Source: Devosia faecipullorum (GTDB lineage: Bacteria; Pseudomonadota; Alphaproteobacteria; Rhizobiales; Devosiaceae). Taken from it: DNA of 64,000 nucleotides. The position numbers and the translations under genes are program-made. Positions 9,282 to 19,145 of this stretch are shown here, in pieces (the first letter of the stretch is position 1; every line of letters starts with the position of its first letter). The stretch is from the NCBI RefSeq assembly GCF_015158295.1, contig NZ_JACDXV010000004.1, forward strand, positions 124,001 through 188,000, written 5' to 3'. The notes under the pieces are model-generated. The model had not been told where the DNA came from and ran no database searches. It worked only from the letters and a program-made list of their open reading frames with translations.

Positions 9282-9447
9282 GGTTCTGCTCTTTGAGTGA
9301 GCCGCGCCTGACGCTGTCTTTTGGTTCGTCAGGTTCGGTATCGGTCCGATTGGGTGCATTTGGCGGCCATGGCGGCGCCGGGCTGGGAAGTGGTTCGGAT
9401 CGTGATGATGTCACCCATCTGGGTTCTCCTTGGTTGGTCTGTTGTTC

Positions 9448-9466
9448 CCCTCCCCCGAGGGGAGGG
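9448..9466. repeat. Palindrome between the two ABC exporter genes
   Basis: Perfect 8-bp inverted repeat CCCTCCCC / GGGGAGGG with a 3-nt loop, in the 213-bp gap between the two half-transporter genes. Its arms match those of the hairpin at 42668-42688 inside the GTA cluster. It may be a dispersed repeat or may modulate read-through between the two genes. Confidence 0.6.
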
Positions 9467-9494
9467 AATTGATCGAATAGGGGCGATGTTCGCC

Positions 9495-11354
9495 CTATTC
9501 CGCCGCGTTCTCGCTTTCGTCGGCGTCGATGAAGCCGCCGGACTGGCGGTGCCAGAGCTGGCTGTAGATGCCGCCGCTATCGACGAGCTGGGCATGGCTG
9601 CCCTGCTCCACGATCCGACCCTTGTCGAGCACCACCAGCCTGTCCATCATGGCCATGGTGGACAGGCGATGGGCGATGGCGATCACGGTCTTGCCATGCA
9701 TCAGCATCTGCAACTGGCCCTGGATGGCGGCCTCGACCTCTGAATCCAGCGCCGACGTGGCTTCGTCCAGCACCAGGATCGGCGCATTCTTGAGCAGCAC
9801 CCGCGCGATGGCGATGCGCTGCCGCTGCCCGCCCGAGAGTTTCACCCCCCGCTCGCCGACATGGGCGTCGAACCCCTTGCGGCCCTGCAGATCGGTCAGC
9901 GTCGCGATGAAATCGGACGCTTCGGCCTGCTCGGCGGCGGCAAGCATCATCGCGTCAGTCGCATCGGGGCGGCCATAGATGATGTTCTCGCGCACCGAGC
10001 GGTGGAGAAGCGAGGTATCCTGCGTCACCACGCCGATATTGGCGCGCAGGCTGTCCTGCGTCACCCCGGCAATGTCATGCCCATCGATCAGGATGCGCCC
10101 GTCGGCCCGATCATAGAAGCGCAGAAGCAGGTTGACGATAGTGGATTTGCCGGCGCCCGAACGCCCGACCAGCCCGATCTTCTCGCCCGGCTGCACATGC
10201 AGGTTGAGCCCTTCGATCACGCCCTTGTCCCTGCCATAATGGAAGGAGACGTTTTCGAACCTGATGTCGCCATTGACCTTGGGCAGCGCCTTGGCCTCGG
10301 GCTTGTCGGCGACGACACGCGGCAGCGAAATCGAGGAAATGCCGTCCTTGACGGTGCCGATATTCTCGAACAGCGAGGACATTTCCCACATCACCCACTG
10401 GCTCATGCCCTGGAAGCGCATGACCAGGCCCAGCGACACGGCGAGCGAGCCGGGGCTCATCAATCCGCCCATCCACAGCCAGATGCCGGTCGCGCCCACC
10501 GAGAACAGCAGCAGCGCATTGGACCACAGCACCAGCATGTTGAGCACGGTGAACAGCCGCATCTGCCGGTAGACCGTATCGAGGAAGCCATCCATGGCCT
10601 CCTTGGCGTAGGTTTCCTCGCGATTGGAATGGCTGAACAGCTTGACCGTGGCAATATTGGTGTACGAATCCACGATCCGCCCGGTCATCATCGAGCGGGC
10701 ATCGGCCTGTGCTTGTGAAATCCGGCCCATGCGCGGGATGAAATAGATCATCATCGACACATAGGCAGCGAGCCAGACCAGGAAGGGGATGGCCAGCCGC
10801 CAGTCCGCCGACGCCGCCAGGATCACCGCGCCGGTGAAATAGACGACGACATAGACCAGCATGTCGAGCAGCTTCATCACCACTTCGCGCACGGCGAGCG
10901 AGGTTTGCATCAGCTTGGCGCCGATGCGGCCGGCGAACTCGTCCTGGAAATAGCTCATCGACTGGCGGATCAGGTAGCGATGGGCCATCCAGCGGATGCG
11001 CTGGGGGAAATTGCCCAGCAGCGTCTGGTGCATGGTCAGCGTCGAGATCAGCGCGATGCCCGGCACGATGAAGACGATCATCGCCCCCATCATGGCGAGC
11101 TTCCAGCCGTCGGTCGCGAGGAAGGTATCGGGGTCCGCCCCTGCCAGCCAATTCACCACGTCGCCGATAAAGCCGAAGATGATGATTTCGCCAATGGCCA
11201 CGCCGGCGGCGGCGGCCGCCATCAGCCCCAGCCAGCGCTTGGCCCCGTGGCTGTAGTGCAGGCAGAAGTCCAGAAGCCCCTTGGGCGGCTCGACGGGATC
11301 GCCCTTGGGGTAAGGGTCAAGCCGGGATTCAAACCAACGCAACATTACAATCAT
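9495..11354 (-). CDS. ABC exporter half-transporter (membrane and ATPase domains fused)
   Basis: Second type I ABC exporter subunit, 619 residues, with the same architecture as its downstream neighbour. Six hydrophobic helices occupy about residues 30-330. The ATPase has Walker A GRSGAGKST, LSGGQRQRIAIARVLL, ILVLDEATSALDSEVEAAI and AIAHRLST. The signature-to-Walker B block is almost identical in the two proteins, which points to duplication. Both composite ATP sites look intact, unlike asymmetric heterodimers with one dead site. The start may be 11354 (MIVML) or the ATG at 11345 (MLRWFESR). First gene of the pair; a 720-bp non-coding region lies upstream. Confidence 0.87.
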   Translation of the reverse strand: MIVMLRWFESRLDPYPKGDPVEPPKGLLDFCLHYSHGAKRWLGLMAAAAAGVAIGEIIIFGFIGDVVNWLAGADPDTFLATDGWKLAMMGAMIVFIVPGIALISTLTMHQTLLGNFPQRIRWMAHRYLIRQSMSYFQDEFAGRIGAKLMQTSLAVREVVMKLLDMLVYVVVYFTGAVILAASADWRLAIPFLVWLAAYVSMMIYFIPRMGRISQAQADARSMMTGRIVDSYTNIATVKLFSHSNREETYAKEAMDGFLDTVYRQMRLFTVLNMLVLWSNALLLFSVGATGIWLWMGGLMSPGSLAVSLGLVMRFQGMSQWVMWEMSSLFENIGTVKDGISSISLPRVVADKPEAKALPKVNGDIRFENVSFHYGRDKGVIEGLNLHVQPGEKIGLVGRSGAGKSTIVNLLLRFYDRADGRILIDGHDIAGVTQDSLRANIGVVTQDTSLLHRSVRENIIYGRPDATDAMMLAAAEQAEASDFIATLTDLQGRKGFDAHVGERGVKLSGGQRQRIAIARVLLKNAPILVLDEATSALDSEVEAAIQGQLQMLMHGKTVIAIAHRLSTMAMMDRLVVLDKGRIVEQGSHAQLVDSGGIYSQLWHRQSGGFIDADESENAAE

Positions 11355-11743
11355 CCTTGTTCAGTCGGGCAACGGGTGCTCCGGGGCCACGACCATGCTC
11401 GCGCCCACAAGGGCGGAAAGCTGGCTTTCGGGCCGACGGGCACAGCCGTGCGGAAATTCTGGAACCGACGCTCATGCAGGCCCTTGGGGCGCAGAGGAGC
11501 ATCGCGCAGACAGCTTCACAGCGACTCCTCCCCCACACCGTCGCAAGTGACGGCAAAGAGTCAGGCCATGCAGCCAACAGCCGCACAGAATACACGAGAA
11601 CGACGAATCTGCTGTTACCGGACAGACACAGGTCGGCTTGATTGCTGCACTCGTCCCGTCCCCCAAAACTCCCCTCCTCACATACCCCCACGGCCCCCAT
11701 CCCCCACAGTCCCATCCCCCACAGCCCCACCCCCTCCATCGTC

Positions 11744-11955
11744 ATTGCCCGGCTTGTCCGGGCAATCCACCTCTCCCCGCCCGTCCCAACTCCCCGTGGA
11801 TCACCCGGACAAGCCGGGTGATGACGTTCGGGGGAGAGATCGCACGTCCAACCGCCCCCAAAGCTCCCGCCTCCCCAAATCACCTCCCCCCCACGGCCCC
11901 CTCCCCTCCACGGCCCCCTCCCCTCCATCGTCATTGCCCGGCTCGTCCGGGCAAT
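11744..11955. repeat. Cluster of three REP-like palindromes
   Basis: The non-coding stretch 11355-12078 between the ABC exporter and pepN holds three perfect 9-bp hairpins. Arms are ATTGCCCGG / CCGGGCAAT at 11744-11766 and at 11933-11955, and ATCACCCGG / CCGGGTGAT at 11800-11822; each has a 5-nt loop. C-rich low-complexity runs surround them (about 11660-11930). No gene, RNA or clear promoter was recognised in the rest of the gap. Open frames crossing it are proline-rich and are not supported. Confidence 0.75.
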
Positions 11956-12078
11956 CCATTTCCCTCCGCCATCGTGACACCGCACTTTCCGTGATAGCTT
12001 TCGCCCGCCGCGCAGGAATGGCAGTGTGGCGTCCAAATCGCTCCACGATGCGCCTAACCACTCTTATTGGACCAATTG

Positions 12079-14715
12079 ATGCGTACCGAATCCGAACAGA
12101 CCATCCACCTCAAGGACTATGCCCCGACCCCGTACAGGATCGTGTCAGTAGATCTGGATTTCCGCATCCTTGAAGAAAACACCCGCGTGCGGGCGCAATT
12201 GACCATCGAGCCGCGCGAGGGCACCGCGCCGGGCACGGCGCTGGTTCTGGACGGCGACGAACTCAAGCTCGATTCCATCGCCATCGACGGTGCGCCGCTG
12301 GCCCTTGCCGCCTATCTCGCCGATGCAGATAGCCTGACCGTGGTGGAGCCGCCGTTGCGCCGTTTCGTGCTCGACACCGAGGTGACGCTGCTGCCGGCGT
12401 CCAATACCAAGCTCATGGGCCTTTATCGCTCCAGCGGCACCTGGTGCACACAATGCGAGCCGGAGGGCTTCCGCCGCATCACCTATTATCTCGACCGGCC
12501 CGACATTCTGGCCCCCTTCACCGTGCGGATGACGGCGCCCGTGGCGCTGGCCCCGGTGCTGCTCGCCAACGGCAATCCGATCGAGAGGGGCGATGCCGGA
12601 GACGGCATGCATTATGCCGTCTGGCACGACCCCTTCCCCAAGCCGGCCTATCTCTTCGCGCTGGTCGCAGGCGATCTCGGCTCGATCAATGACCATTTCA
12701 CCACAATGAGCGGTCGCCGCATCGATCTGGCGATCTACGCGACCCATGGCAAGGAAGGCGAATGTCATTACGCCATGGACAGCCTCAAGCGCTCAATGGC
12801 CTGGGATGAGCGCCGCTTCGGGCGCGAATACGATCTCGACATCTTCAACATCGTCGCCGTTTCCGATTTCAATTTCGGCGCCATGGAGAACAAGGGCCTC
12901 AACATCTTCAATGACCGGCTGGTCTTCGCCAAGCCCGAGACCGCCACAGACGCCAATTATCACGGCATCGAGCGGGTCATCGCCCACGAATATTTCCATA
13001 ACTGGACCGGCAATCGCATCACCTGCCGCGACTGGTTCCAGCTCTGCCTCAAGGAAGGGCTGACCGTTTATCGCGATCAGGAATTCACTTCTGACGAGCG
13101 CAGCCGCCCGGTGCAGCGCATCCATGACGTACAAAATCTGCGCACCAGCCAATTTCCCGAAGATGGCGGCCCCCTGGCCCACCCGCCCCGGCCCGACCAA
13201 TATCGCGAGATCAACAACTTCTATACGACGACCATCTATGAGAAGGGCGCCGAGATCGTGCGCATGCTGGCCACGCTTCTGGGCGAAGCCGGCTTCCGCA
13301 AGGGCATGGACCTCTATTTCGAGCGCCATGACGGCGAGGCGACCACGATCGAAGCCTTCATCAAGGTGTTCGAAGACGCGAGCGGAACCGATCTCAGCCA
13401 GTTCATTACCTGGTATCTGCAAGCCGGCACGCCACAGGTCAGCGTGTCCGACCATTATGACGAAGCCAGCCAGACCTATAGCCTGACCCTCACCCAGAAA
13501 GTCGATCCCACGCCCGGCCAGACGGAGAAGCAGCCCTTGCTCATTCCGGTCCGCTTTGGCCTGATCGGCCCCAATGGCAGCCCGATGGGCTGGAGCGGCG
13601 TCACCGGCGGCAGCGTCCGGGACGATCTGATCATTCTCGATGCGCCAAGCATGACCCTCACCTTCAGCGGGGTCGCCAACCGGCCCGTGCCGTCGCTGTT
13701 CCGGGAGTTTTCCGCCCCGGTCAAGGTTTCGACCGGCCTGACCCAGGACGATCTGCTGTTCCTGGCCCGCCATGACAGCGATCCGTTCAACCGCTGGGAT
13801 GCGTTGCAGACCGTTTCCACCACCTTGATCGCCGAGGCGGCACAGGGCCGGCGCTGGGCGGAAGCCGACGCTGATGCGCTGCGTCAGGCTTTGATCGATA
13901 CGCTGAACAATCCCGATCTCGACCACGCCTTCAAGGCGCTGGCCATCGCCATGCCCAGCGAACCGGTTGTGGGCCGTCATATCGGCAAGGACGTCGATCC
14001 CGATGCAGTGGCCCGGGCCCGCCACGACCTGCTCACCACGCTGATCGGCCCCATCGTCGAACAGCTGGAACGTCATTACGACGCCCTGACCGTTCCCGAG
14101 CCCTATAGTCCCGATGCGGCGCAAGCCGGTCGCCGGTCGCTGCGCAATGGCCTGCTCAGCCTGTTGACCGCCGGTTCGGATCGCGGGGCGGCCCTGGCCG
14201 CAGCCCAATACAGTGCCGCAGCCAACATGACCGACCGTTATGCCGCCATGGCTATTTCGGCGCATTACTGGACCGACCAGGCTCAAGCCCTGCTCGGGGA
14301 CTTCCGCACCAGCTTTGCCGGCGACCCGCTGGTTTTCGACAAATGGCTCACAGCCTCGGCCCAGGCGCCCGACGATGGCATCATCGAGCGGATGCGCGCC
14401 ATCCTCGCGGCCCCGGATTTCCCCCGGACCAATCCGAACCGGCTGCGCTCCCTGCTCGGCGCCTTCGTGATGAGCAATCCAGTGCAGTTCGCCCGCAAGG
14501 ACGGCGCCGGCTTCCGTTTCGTCACCGAAGCCGTTGCGGAAATCGACAAGGTCAATCCGCAGGTCGCCTCGCGCATCCTCACCGGCTTCCGCATCCTGCC
14601 CACGCTCGAGGCCGCCCGCCGCGATACCGGCAAGGCGGCGCTCGAAGCACTCAAGTCGCAGCATCAGCTCAGCCGCAATGTGGGCGAAATTCTCGACCGT
14701 ATCCTGGCGGGCTGA
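12079..14715 (+). CDS. pepN: Aminopeptidase N (M1 metallopeptidase)
   Basis: Zinc aminopeptidase of family M1, 878 residues, the length of the E. coli PepN type. It removes N-terminal residues from peptides in the cytoplasm. The substrate-binding motif GAMENKGLNIFN and the zinc site HEYFHNWTGNR with the downstream glutamate in LKEGLTVYRDQEF are all present. The C-terminal half carries the PepN-type beta-sandwich and helical domain. The frame extends to a TTG at 12067, but the ATG at 12079 (MRTESEQTIHLKDY) is the more natural start, with GGA about 8 nt upstream. It appears monocistronic; a weak 6-bp stem (14730-14746) follows the stop without a T-run. Confidence 0.96.
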   Translation: MRTESEQTIHLKDYAPTPYRIVSVDLDFRILEENTRVRAQLTIEPREGTAPGTALVLDGDELKLDSIAIDGAPLALAAYLADADSLTVVEPPLRRFVLDTEVTLLPASNTKLMGLYRSSGTWCTQCEPEGFRRITYYLDRPDILAPFTVRMTAPVALAPVLLANGNPIERGDAGDGMHYAVWHDPFPKPAYLFALVAGDLGSINDHFTTMSGRRIDLAIYATHGKEGECHYAMDSLKRSMAWDERRFGREYDLDIFNIVAVSDFNFGAMENKGLNIFNDRLVFAKPETATDANYHGIERVIAHEYFHNWTGNRITCRDWFQLCLKEGLTVYRDQEFTSDERSRPVQRIHDVQNLRTSQFPEDGGPLAHPPRPDQYREINNFYTTTIYEKGAEIVRMLATLLGEAGFRKGMDLYFERHDGEATTIEAFIKVFEDASGTDLSQFITWYLQAGTPQVSVSDHYDEASQTYSLTLTQKVDPTPGQTEKQPLLIPVRFGLIGPNGSPMGWSGVTGGSVRDDLIILDAPSMTLTFSGVANRPVPSLFREFSAPVKVSTGLTQDDLLFLARHDSDPFNRWDALQTVSTTLIAEAAQGRRWAEADADALRQALIDTLNNPDLDHAFKALAIAMPSEPVVGRHIGKDVDPDAVARARHDLLTTLIGPIVEQLERHYDALTVPEPYSPDAAQAGRRSLRNGLLSLLTAGSDRGAALAAAQYSAAANMTDRYAAMAISAHYWTDQAQALLGDFRTSFAGDPLVFDKWLTASAQAPDDGIIERMRAILAAPDFPRTNPNRLRSLLGAFVMSNPVQFARKDGAGFRFVTEAVAEIDKVNPQVASRILTGFRILPTLEAARRDTGKAALEALKSQHQLSRNVGEILDRILAG

Positions 14716-15011
14716 TCATCTGTTCGGGGGGAGCCTGATCGGCTCCTCCCGATCCGCATTCCGGCAGCGGCAAATGTTAGCGATGCGCTGGCGAATTTGC
14801 ACGAGATGCGAACACATCGTGGACAGGGCGGCATGTCCAAAAGATTGGAAGAATTTTTCTTCACCGCTAAGTGATTCAGCCGACTCCGCTTTTTGCCGTC
14901 GCCGCCCGACCCGGCAAAAAGTGCCTATGGACAGGCGCACCCGACCTGATTCATATCTCGTTAAGAGCTGAATGGTTCGAGGCTAAACCTCTACCCAAAC
15001 TGGAGATTTTT

Positions 15012-16220
15012 ATGCGGTCGTCGGGGGCATCCGGCGCCGGCGCGCTTGGATTGCGCTCTGGCAAAGGTCACGCAATAGGGCGCTTCTCCCAGGTGAGCGT
15101 CAGTGTCGCCTTCACCGCCTTTCTCGCCGCCACCCTCTTTGTCGTTTATGACGCCGTACGCAGCTTCGAACAGGTCACGCATTTGGTGGCGGACACAAAA
15201 TTCATACCAGTCAGCGCTTTAGGTGGATTTGACCTCGTTTCACGCGCCAGCCTGATCGGTGAAAATTTTGCGGAGAGTGGCGCGGCATCCGGCGAGCAGA
15301 ATTTCATTCCCGAGGCGCATGCAGCAACGATTGCCAGCATTGCCGGGCGCGGGGCTCTCGCCTTTGCACTGGCGGGCTTCATCACCATCTCCGCCTCGCG
15401 CCGCCGTGGCAATGCCGCACCGGACGCGGACTTTCTTGAAAATATCAAGCAGGAACAAAGGCTTCTGGCTCGCCAATATCATGAAGAAAAACTCAAGGCC
15501 GAGGCGGCGAGCCGCGCCAAGACCAATTTTCTCGCTCATGTCAGCCATGACATCCGCACGCCGCTCAACCACATTATCGGTTTTGCCGAGCTCATGGAGC
15601 ATGAAGCCTACGGCGCCTTGGGCGATCCGCGCTATCGCGACTATATTCAGTCGATCAAAACCTCCGGCCAGCACCTGCTGAATTCCTTCGCCACCATTCT
15701 CGACCTCGTCGAGATGGAGAGCGGACAGAAATCCTTGAGGAATGACATAGTCTTACTGGACGAAGTCATGGAAGGCGTGGCGCAACGCTTCCGCGGCCAG
15801 ATGCAGCGCGCCGGGCTCGATTTCCGCATGGGCGCCCCCACCGGCGCCGTCCTGCGCGGCGACCGCCTGGGCCTCACCCGCATGATCGGCAACATGATGG
15901 ACAACGCCATCCGCTTCACTCATGCTGGCGGCACCATCACTTTATCGACCTATGCCGCCGACGATGGCGTGGTGATCGAGATCAGCGATACCGGCATCGG
16001 CATGAGCGAGGAGCGTCTGGCCAGCCTCAGCCAGCCCTTCGCCCTTGGCGACGCCACGTTCAGCCGCGATGGGCAAGGTCCCGGGCTCGGCATCTCCATC
16101 GCCCGCGCCATCGCGGCGTTGAGCGGGGGGGCACTGGCCATCGATTCCGCGCCTTCGCTGGGCACCACCGTCGCTATTTCGCTCCCGACCGAGCCAGCAG
16201 CGGCCGATCTGGCAGCCTGA
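15012..16220 (+). CDS. Membrane sensor histidine kinase
   Basis: Two-component sensor kinase of 402 residues. Two hydrophobic segments (about residues 30-55 and 110-130) flank a short periplasmic part. A dimerisation and phosphoacceptor domain follows (HVSHDIRTPLNHIIGF), then the ATP-binding domain with the N box NMMDNAIRF, the G1 box SDTGIGMSEE and the G2 box GPGLGISIA. No PAS or HAMP domain is evident. The frame is open from a GTG at 14871, but GGAG at 15002-15005, six bases before the ATG at 15012, marks the start. No response regulator is adjacent, so this is an orphan kinase. The preceding gap (14716-15011) shows nothing else recognised. It converges with glnE with no spacer. Confidence 0.88.
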   Translation: MRSSGASGAGALGLRSGKGHAIGRFSQVSVSVAFTAFLAATLFVVYDAVRSFEQVTHLVADTKFIPVSALGGFDLVSRASLIGENFAESGAASGEQNFIPEAHAATIASIAGRGALAFALAGFITISASRRRGNAAPDADFLENIKQEQRLLARQYHEEKLKAEAASRAKTNFLAHVSHDIRTPLNHIIGFAELMEHEAYGALGDPRYRDYIQSIKTSGQHLLNSFATILDLVEMESGQKSLRNDIVLLDEVMEGVAQRFRGQMQRAGLDFRMGAPTGAVLRGDRLGLTRMIGNMMDNAIRFTHAGGTITLSTYAADDGVVIEISDTGIGMSEERLASLSQPFALGDATFSRDGQGPGLGISIARAIAALSGGALAIDSAPSLGTTVAISLPTEPAAADLAA

Positions 16221-19100
16221 CTACATCTGGGCCAGCTTGGCATACCAATCCCGCGCCGCCGCCTCGACCTCGCCCTGCATCTGCACGACATCCAGTTCCA
16301 GTCGCGCGAAATCGGGATAGTGCGACAATTGCGCCAGCAAGTCCTTGAAGGCAGGCGTCCATGCCTCCTCCCGGAATGGGCTGATCAGCGCAGAACTCAT
16401 CACCTGCAATATCGTCGAATAGAGGCCATGGATTTCGGCGAGCCGCTGCCCGGTCGCAACCAGACCGATTTCGCCCAGACGAGAGAGCACATGCGCCGTT
16501 GACGCCTGCGGCCGCCCGATCTGCTCGCCAACGATCAATTGCGCGGACTGGGCGATGAATTCGAGATCAACAAGCCCGCCATTGGCCAGTTTGAGATCGA
16601 AGGCATGGCGCGGTTTGCGTTCACGAGCCATCAATTCGCGCATGGAAACAACGTCTTCCACCGTCTTGGCAGCATCGCGACGGCGGACCATGACTTCGGC
16701 GATTTTTGCATTCACCTTGTCGCCGAGCGATCCGGTCGCCGCCAAGACCCGCGCCCGACTGAGCGCCAGATGCTCCCAGGTCCAGGCATTGTCCTTGTGA
16801 TAGGCCTTGAAGCCCGCAAAGCTGGTTGCCAAGGGCCCGGCATTGCCCGAGGGCCGCAACCGCATGTCGGCTTCATAGAGGACGCCCTCGGCCGTAGGAG
16901 CCGAGACGGCGGCAATAAGGCGCTGCGTCAGCCGGGCGAAATAATGTGACGTGGAGAGGGGCCGCTCACCATCGGACTCGGTTTCGGGCGCATCATAGAG
17001 CAGGAAAAAGTCGAGATCGGAGGTGAAGGTCATCTCGCCGCTGGCCATCTTACCGAAGGCCAGGAGGGCCATTTCCGCGTCGGGAATGCGGCCATGCCGG
17101 AGAGCGAATTCTTCCTGAACCTTGTCGAACAGGCGGTGCAGCAGGGTTTCGGCCAGGGCGGTAAACTGCTCCCCTGCCCCGATAGCGCTGACCGTGCCCG
17201 AGAGCAGGCCTGCCGCGATGAGGAATTTCTGCTCCTGCCCGATGATGCGGGCGCGGTCGATCAGTTCTTCATAGGAGCGTGCATCGGCGAGGAAGGCATC
17301 GACCTTGGCCACCAGAATATTGCGATGGGTAACATCATTGGCAAAGGCCGGATCGATCAGGCCATCCATGACATGGGCCCGGTGGATGACCGCCTCGGCC
17401 ATGCGCGGCGCCGAAGCCATGAACTGCACCAAGAGTGTGCGCAATTGCTCATGATTGCGCAGCAGCGCGAAAAGCTGCACCCCGGCTGGCAGACGAGAGA
17501 GAAAATCATCCATGCGCGCCAGCGCTTCGTCGGCATTGCCCGCCCGGCCAAGCGTTTTCAGCAAGGATGGCAGCAATTCGGTGAGATGGGCGCGGGCGAC
17601 CGCGCTGCGGGTCGCGGCATAACTGCCGTAATGCCATTTGCGTACGGTCTCTATGACCCGATGCGCATCGGCAAAGCCCATGGCCGTCAGCGTCTCTAGG
17701 GTTCCCGGATCGTCGTCGCTGCCGGTGAAAACCAGATTGCCCTCGCCCGAGCCGAGCGTTTCGCCCTCGGTGAACAATTCGGCATAATAGCGCGCCACCA
17801 ATTCGAGCGCCGCACGGTAGTCGCGCTTGAACCGGCTCGGGTTGGACTGGCCCATCAAGCGACCGATGGCGGCCACGCCTTCCGCACTGTCGGGCATGAC
17901 ATGGGTCTGCTCGTCGCGCAGCATCTGCAGGCGATTTTCCACCGCGCGCAAATACCAATAGGTTCGCGTCAATTCTTCGGCCGTTTGCGGGCTGATCCAA
18001 TTGGCTTCGGCCAAGGCAGCGAGCGCCTGGGCAGTGGGGCGCACACGCAGCGATTTATCGCGGCCGCCGGCGATCAATTGCTGGGTCTGGGCAAAAAACT
18101 CGATCTCGCGGATACCACCGCGGCCGAGTTTGACATTGTGCCCCTCGACGCGAATATCGCCGACCTTCTTGGACACATTGATCTGCCGCTTCATCGCCTG
18201 AATATCGGCAATGGTGGCGAAATCGAGATGCTTGCGCCAGATATAGGGCGCCAGTTCCTTGATGAAGGCGTCACCAACCGCCTTGTCCCCGGCACAAGGC
18301 CGCGCCTTGATCCAGGCGGCGCGCTCCCAGTTCTGGCCACGCACTTCATAATAGGCGATGGCGGCATCGACGGACAACGCCACCGGGGTCGAGCCCGGAT
18401 CGGGGCGCAGGCGCAGATCGGTGCGAAACACATAGCCGCCCAGTTGCTGATCCTGCATCAGTCCGACCAGCTTCTGCACCAGGCGGGAATAGAACCGCGT
18501 GGCTTCGCTCGGATCGGCCAGCATGGGCTTTTGCGGATCGAAGAAGGCGACGATGTCGATGTCTGAGGAATAATTGAGCTCGCGGCCCCCATGCTTTCCG
18601 AGCGCGAAGAGGGCAAGGCCGGAATTGGCCGGGCGCGCTTCATCCAAGGGAATGCTCAATTGCCCCTTCCCGGCGGCCTGCCGCATCAGGAAGGTCACGC
18701 AGGCATCCAGCGCGGAATCGGCCAGGTCGGACAGGGCCTCGGTGGTGCGCGCGGTAGTCCAGGCGCCGCCGGTTTCTGCTATGGCCGCCAGCAGCGCCGT
18801 GCGGCCCTTGGCCATGCGAAGGGCCTGACCGATTGTGATTTCATCCTCGGCCCTGCCGGCTGCGGCCACCCCCTCCAGAAGCGCCGCGAATCCTCGGTCC
18901 ATATCGCCGCCCAGCAGGTCCGCCAGCCAGATGGAATGGTCGCGAGCCAAGCCGAGCAGATAGGGCGCGGCCTCCAGCAGCGGCCCGAGCAGCGGTGCGC
19001 CGGCCCGGAAGGTCGTGGCGGTCTCGGCGGGCAATTCCGCCAGAAGCGCATCGAAATGCGGATGATCGACACGCGGCAGGGGCGACAGAATGATGCTCAT
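16221..19100 (-). CDS. glnE: Bifunctional glutamine synthetase adenylyltransferase/deadenylylase
   Basis: Controls nitrogen assimilation by adding AMP to, and removing it from, glutamine synthetase in response to PII proteins and glutamine. At 959 residues it has the usual length. Both nucleotidyltransferase domains are visible: the N-terminal one with GKHGGRELNYSSDIDIVAFFD in two parts around residue 170, and the C-terminal one with GKMASGEMTFTSDLDF around residue 690. Each carries the DxD metal motif, so both activities look intact. A helical region links them. It is the last gene of the minus-strand run degP-regulator-kinase-glnE, an order I recall as common in rhizobia. Confidence 0.96.
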   Translation of the reverse strand: MSIILSPLPRVDHPHFDALLAELPAETATTFRAGAPLLGPLLEAAPYLLGLARDHSIWLADLLGGDMDRGFAALLEGVAAAGRAEDEITIGQALRMAKGRTALLAAIAETGGAWTTARTTEALSDLADSALDACVTFLMRQAAGKGQLSIPLDEARPANSGLALFALGKHGGRELNYSSDIDIVAFFDPQKPMLADPSEATRFYSRLVQKLVGLMQDQQLGGYVFRTDLRLRPDPGSTPVALSVDAAIAYYEVRGQNWERAAWIKARPCAGDKAVGDAFIKELAPYIWRKHLDFATIADIQAMKRQINVSKKVGDIRVEGHNVKLGRGGIREIEFFAQTQQLIAGGRDKSLRVRPTAQALAALAEANWISPQTAEELTRTYWYLRAVENRLQMLRDEQTHVMPDSAEGVAAIGRLMGQSNPSRFKRDYRAALELVARYYAELFTEGETLGSGEGNLVFTGSDDDPGTLETLTAMGFADAHRVIETVRKWHYGSYAATRSAVARAHLTELLPSLLKTLGRAGNADEALARMDDFLSRLPAGVQLFALLRNHEQLRTLLVQFMASAPRMAEAVIHRAHVMDGLIDPAFANDVTHRNILVAKVDAFLADARSYEELIDRARIIGQEQKFLIAAGLLSGTVSAIGAGEQFTALAETLLHRLFDKVQEEFALRHGRIPDAEMALLAFGKMASGEMTFTSDLDFFLLYDAPETESDGERPLSTSHYFARLTQRLIAAVSAPTAEGVLYEADMRLRPSGNAGPLATSFAGFKAYHKDNAWTWEHLALSRARVLAATGSLGDKVNAKIAEVMVRRRDAAKTVEDVVSMRELMARERKPRHAFDLKLANGGLVDLEFIAQSAQLIVGEQIGRPQASTAHVLSRLGEIGLVATGQRLAEIHGLYSTILQVMSSALISPFREEAWTPAFKDLLAQLSHYPDFARLELDVVQMQGEVEAAARDWYAKLAQM

Positions 19101-19145
19101 TTCCGAGGCATAGCTTGGCGTGGGAAGGCCCGCAAGACTCGTCCG

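Noticed and set aside
7428-9296. 622-codon plus-strand frame across the first ABC exporter gene
   Set aside because: His/Asp/Arg-rich composition typical of an antisense shadow; the minus strand encodes intact ABC motifs.
10905-12173. 422-codon proline-rich plus-strand frame through the repeat cluster
   Set aside because: It runs over palindromic repeats, antisense to the exporter, and into pepN; the proline-rich part is translated low-complexity DNA.
14730-14746. Terminator after pepN
   Set aside because: The 6-bp stem GGAGCC / GGCTCC has no T-run and is too weak to list as a feature.
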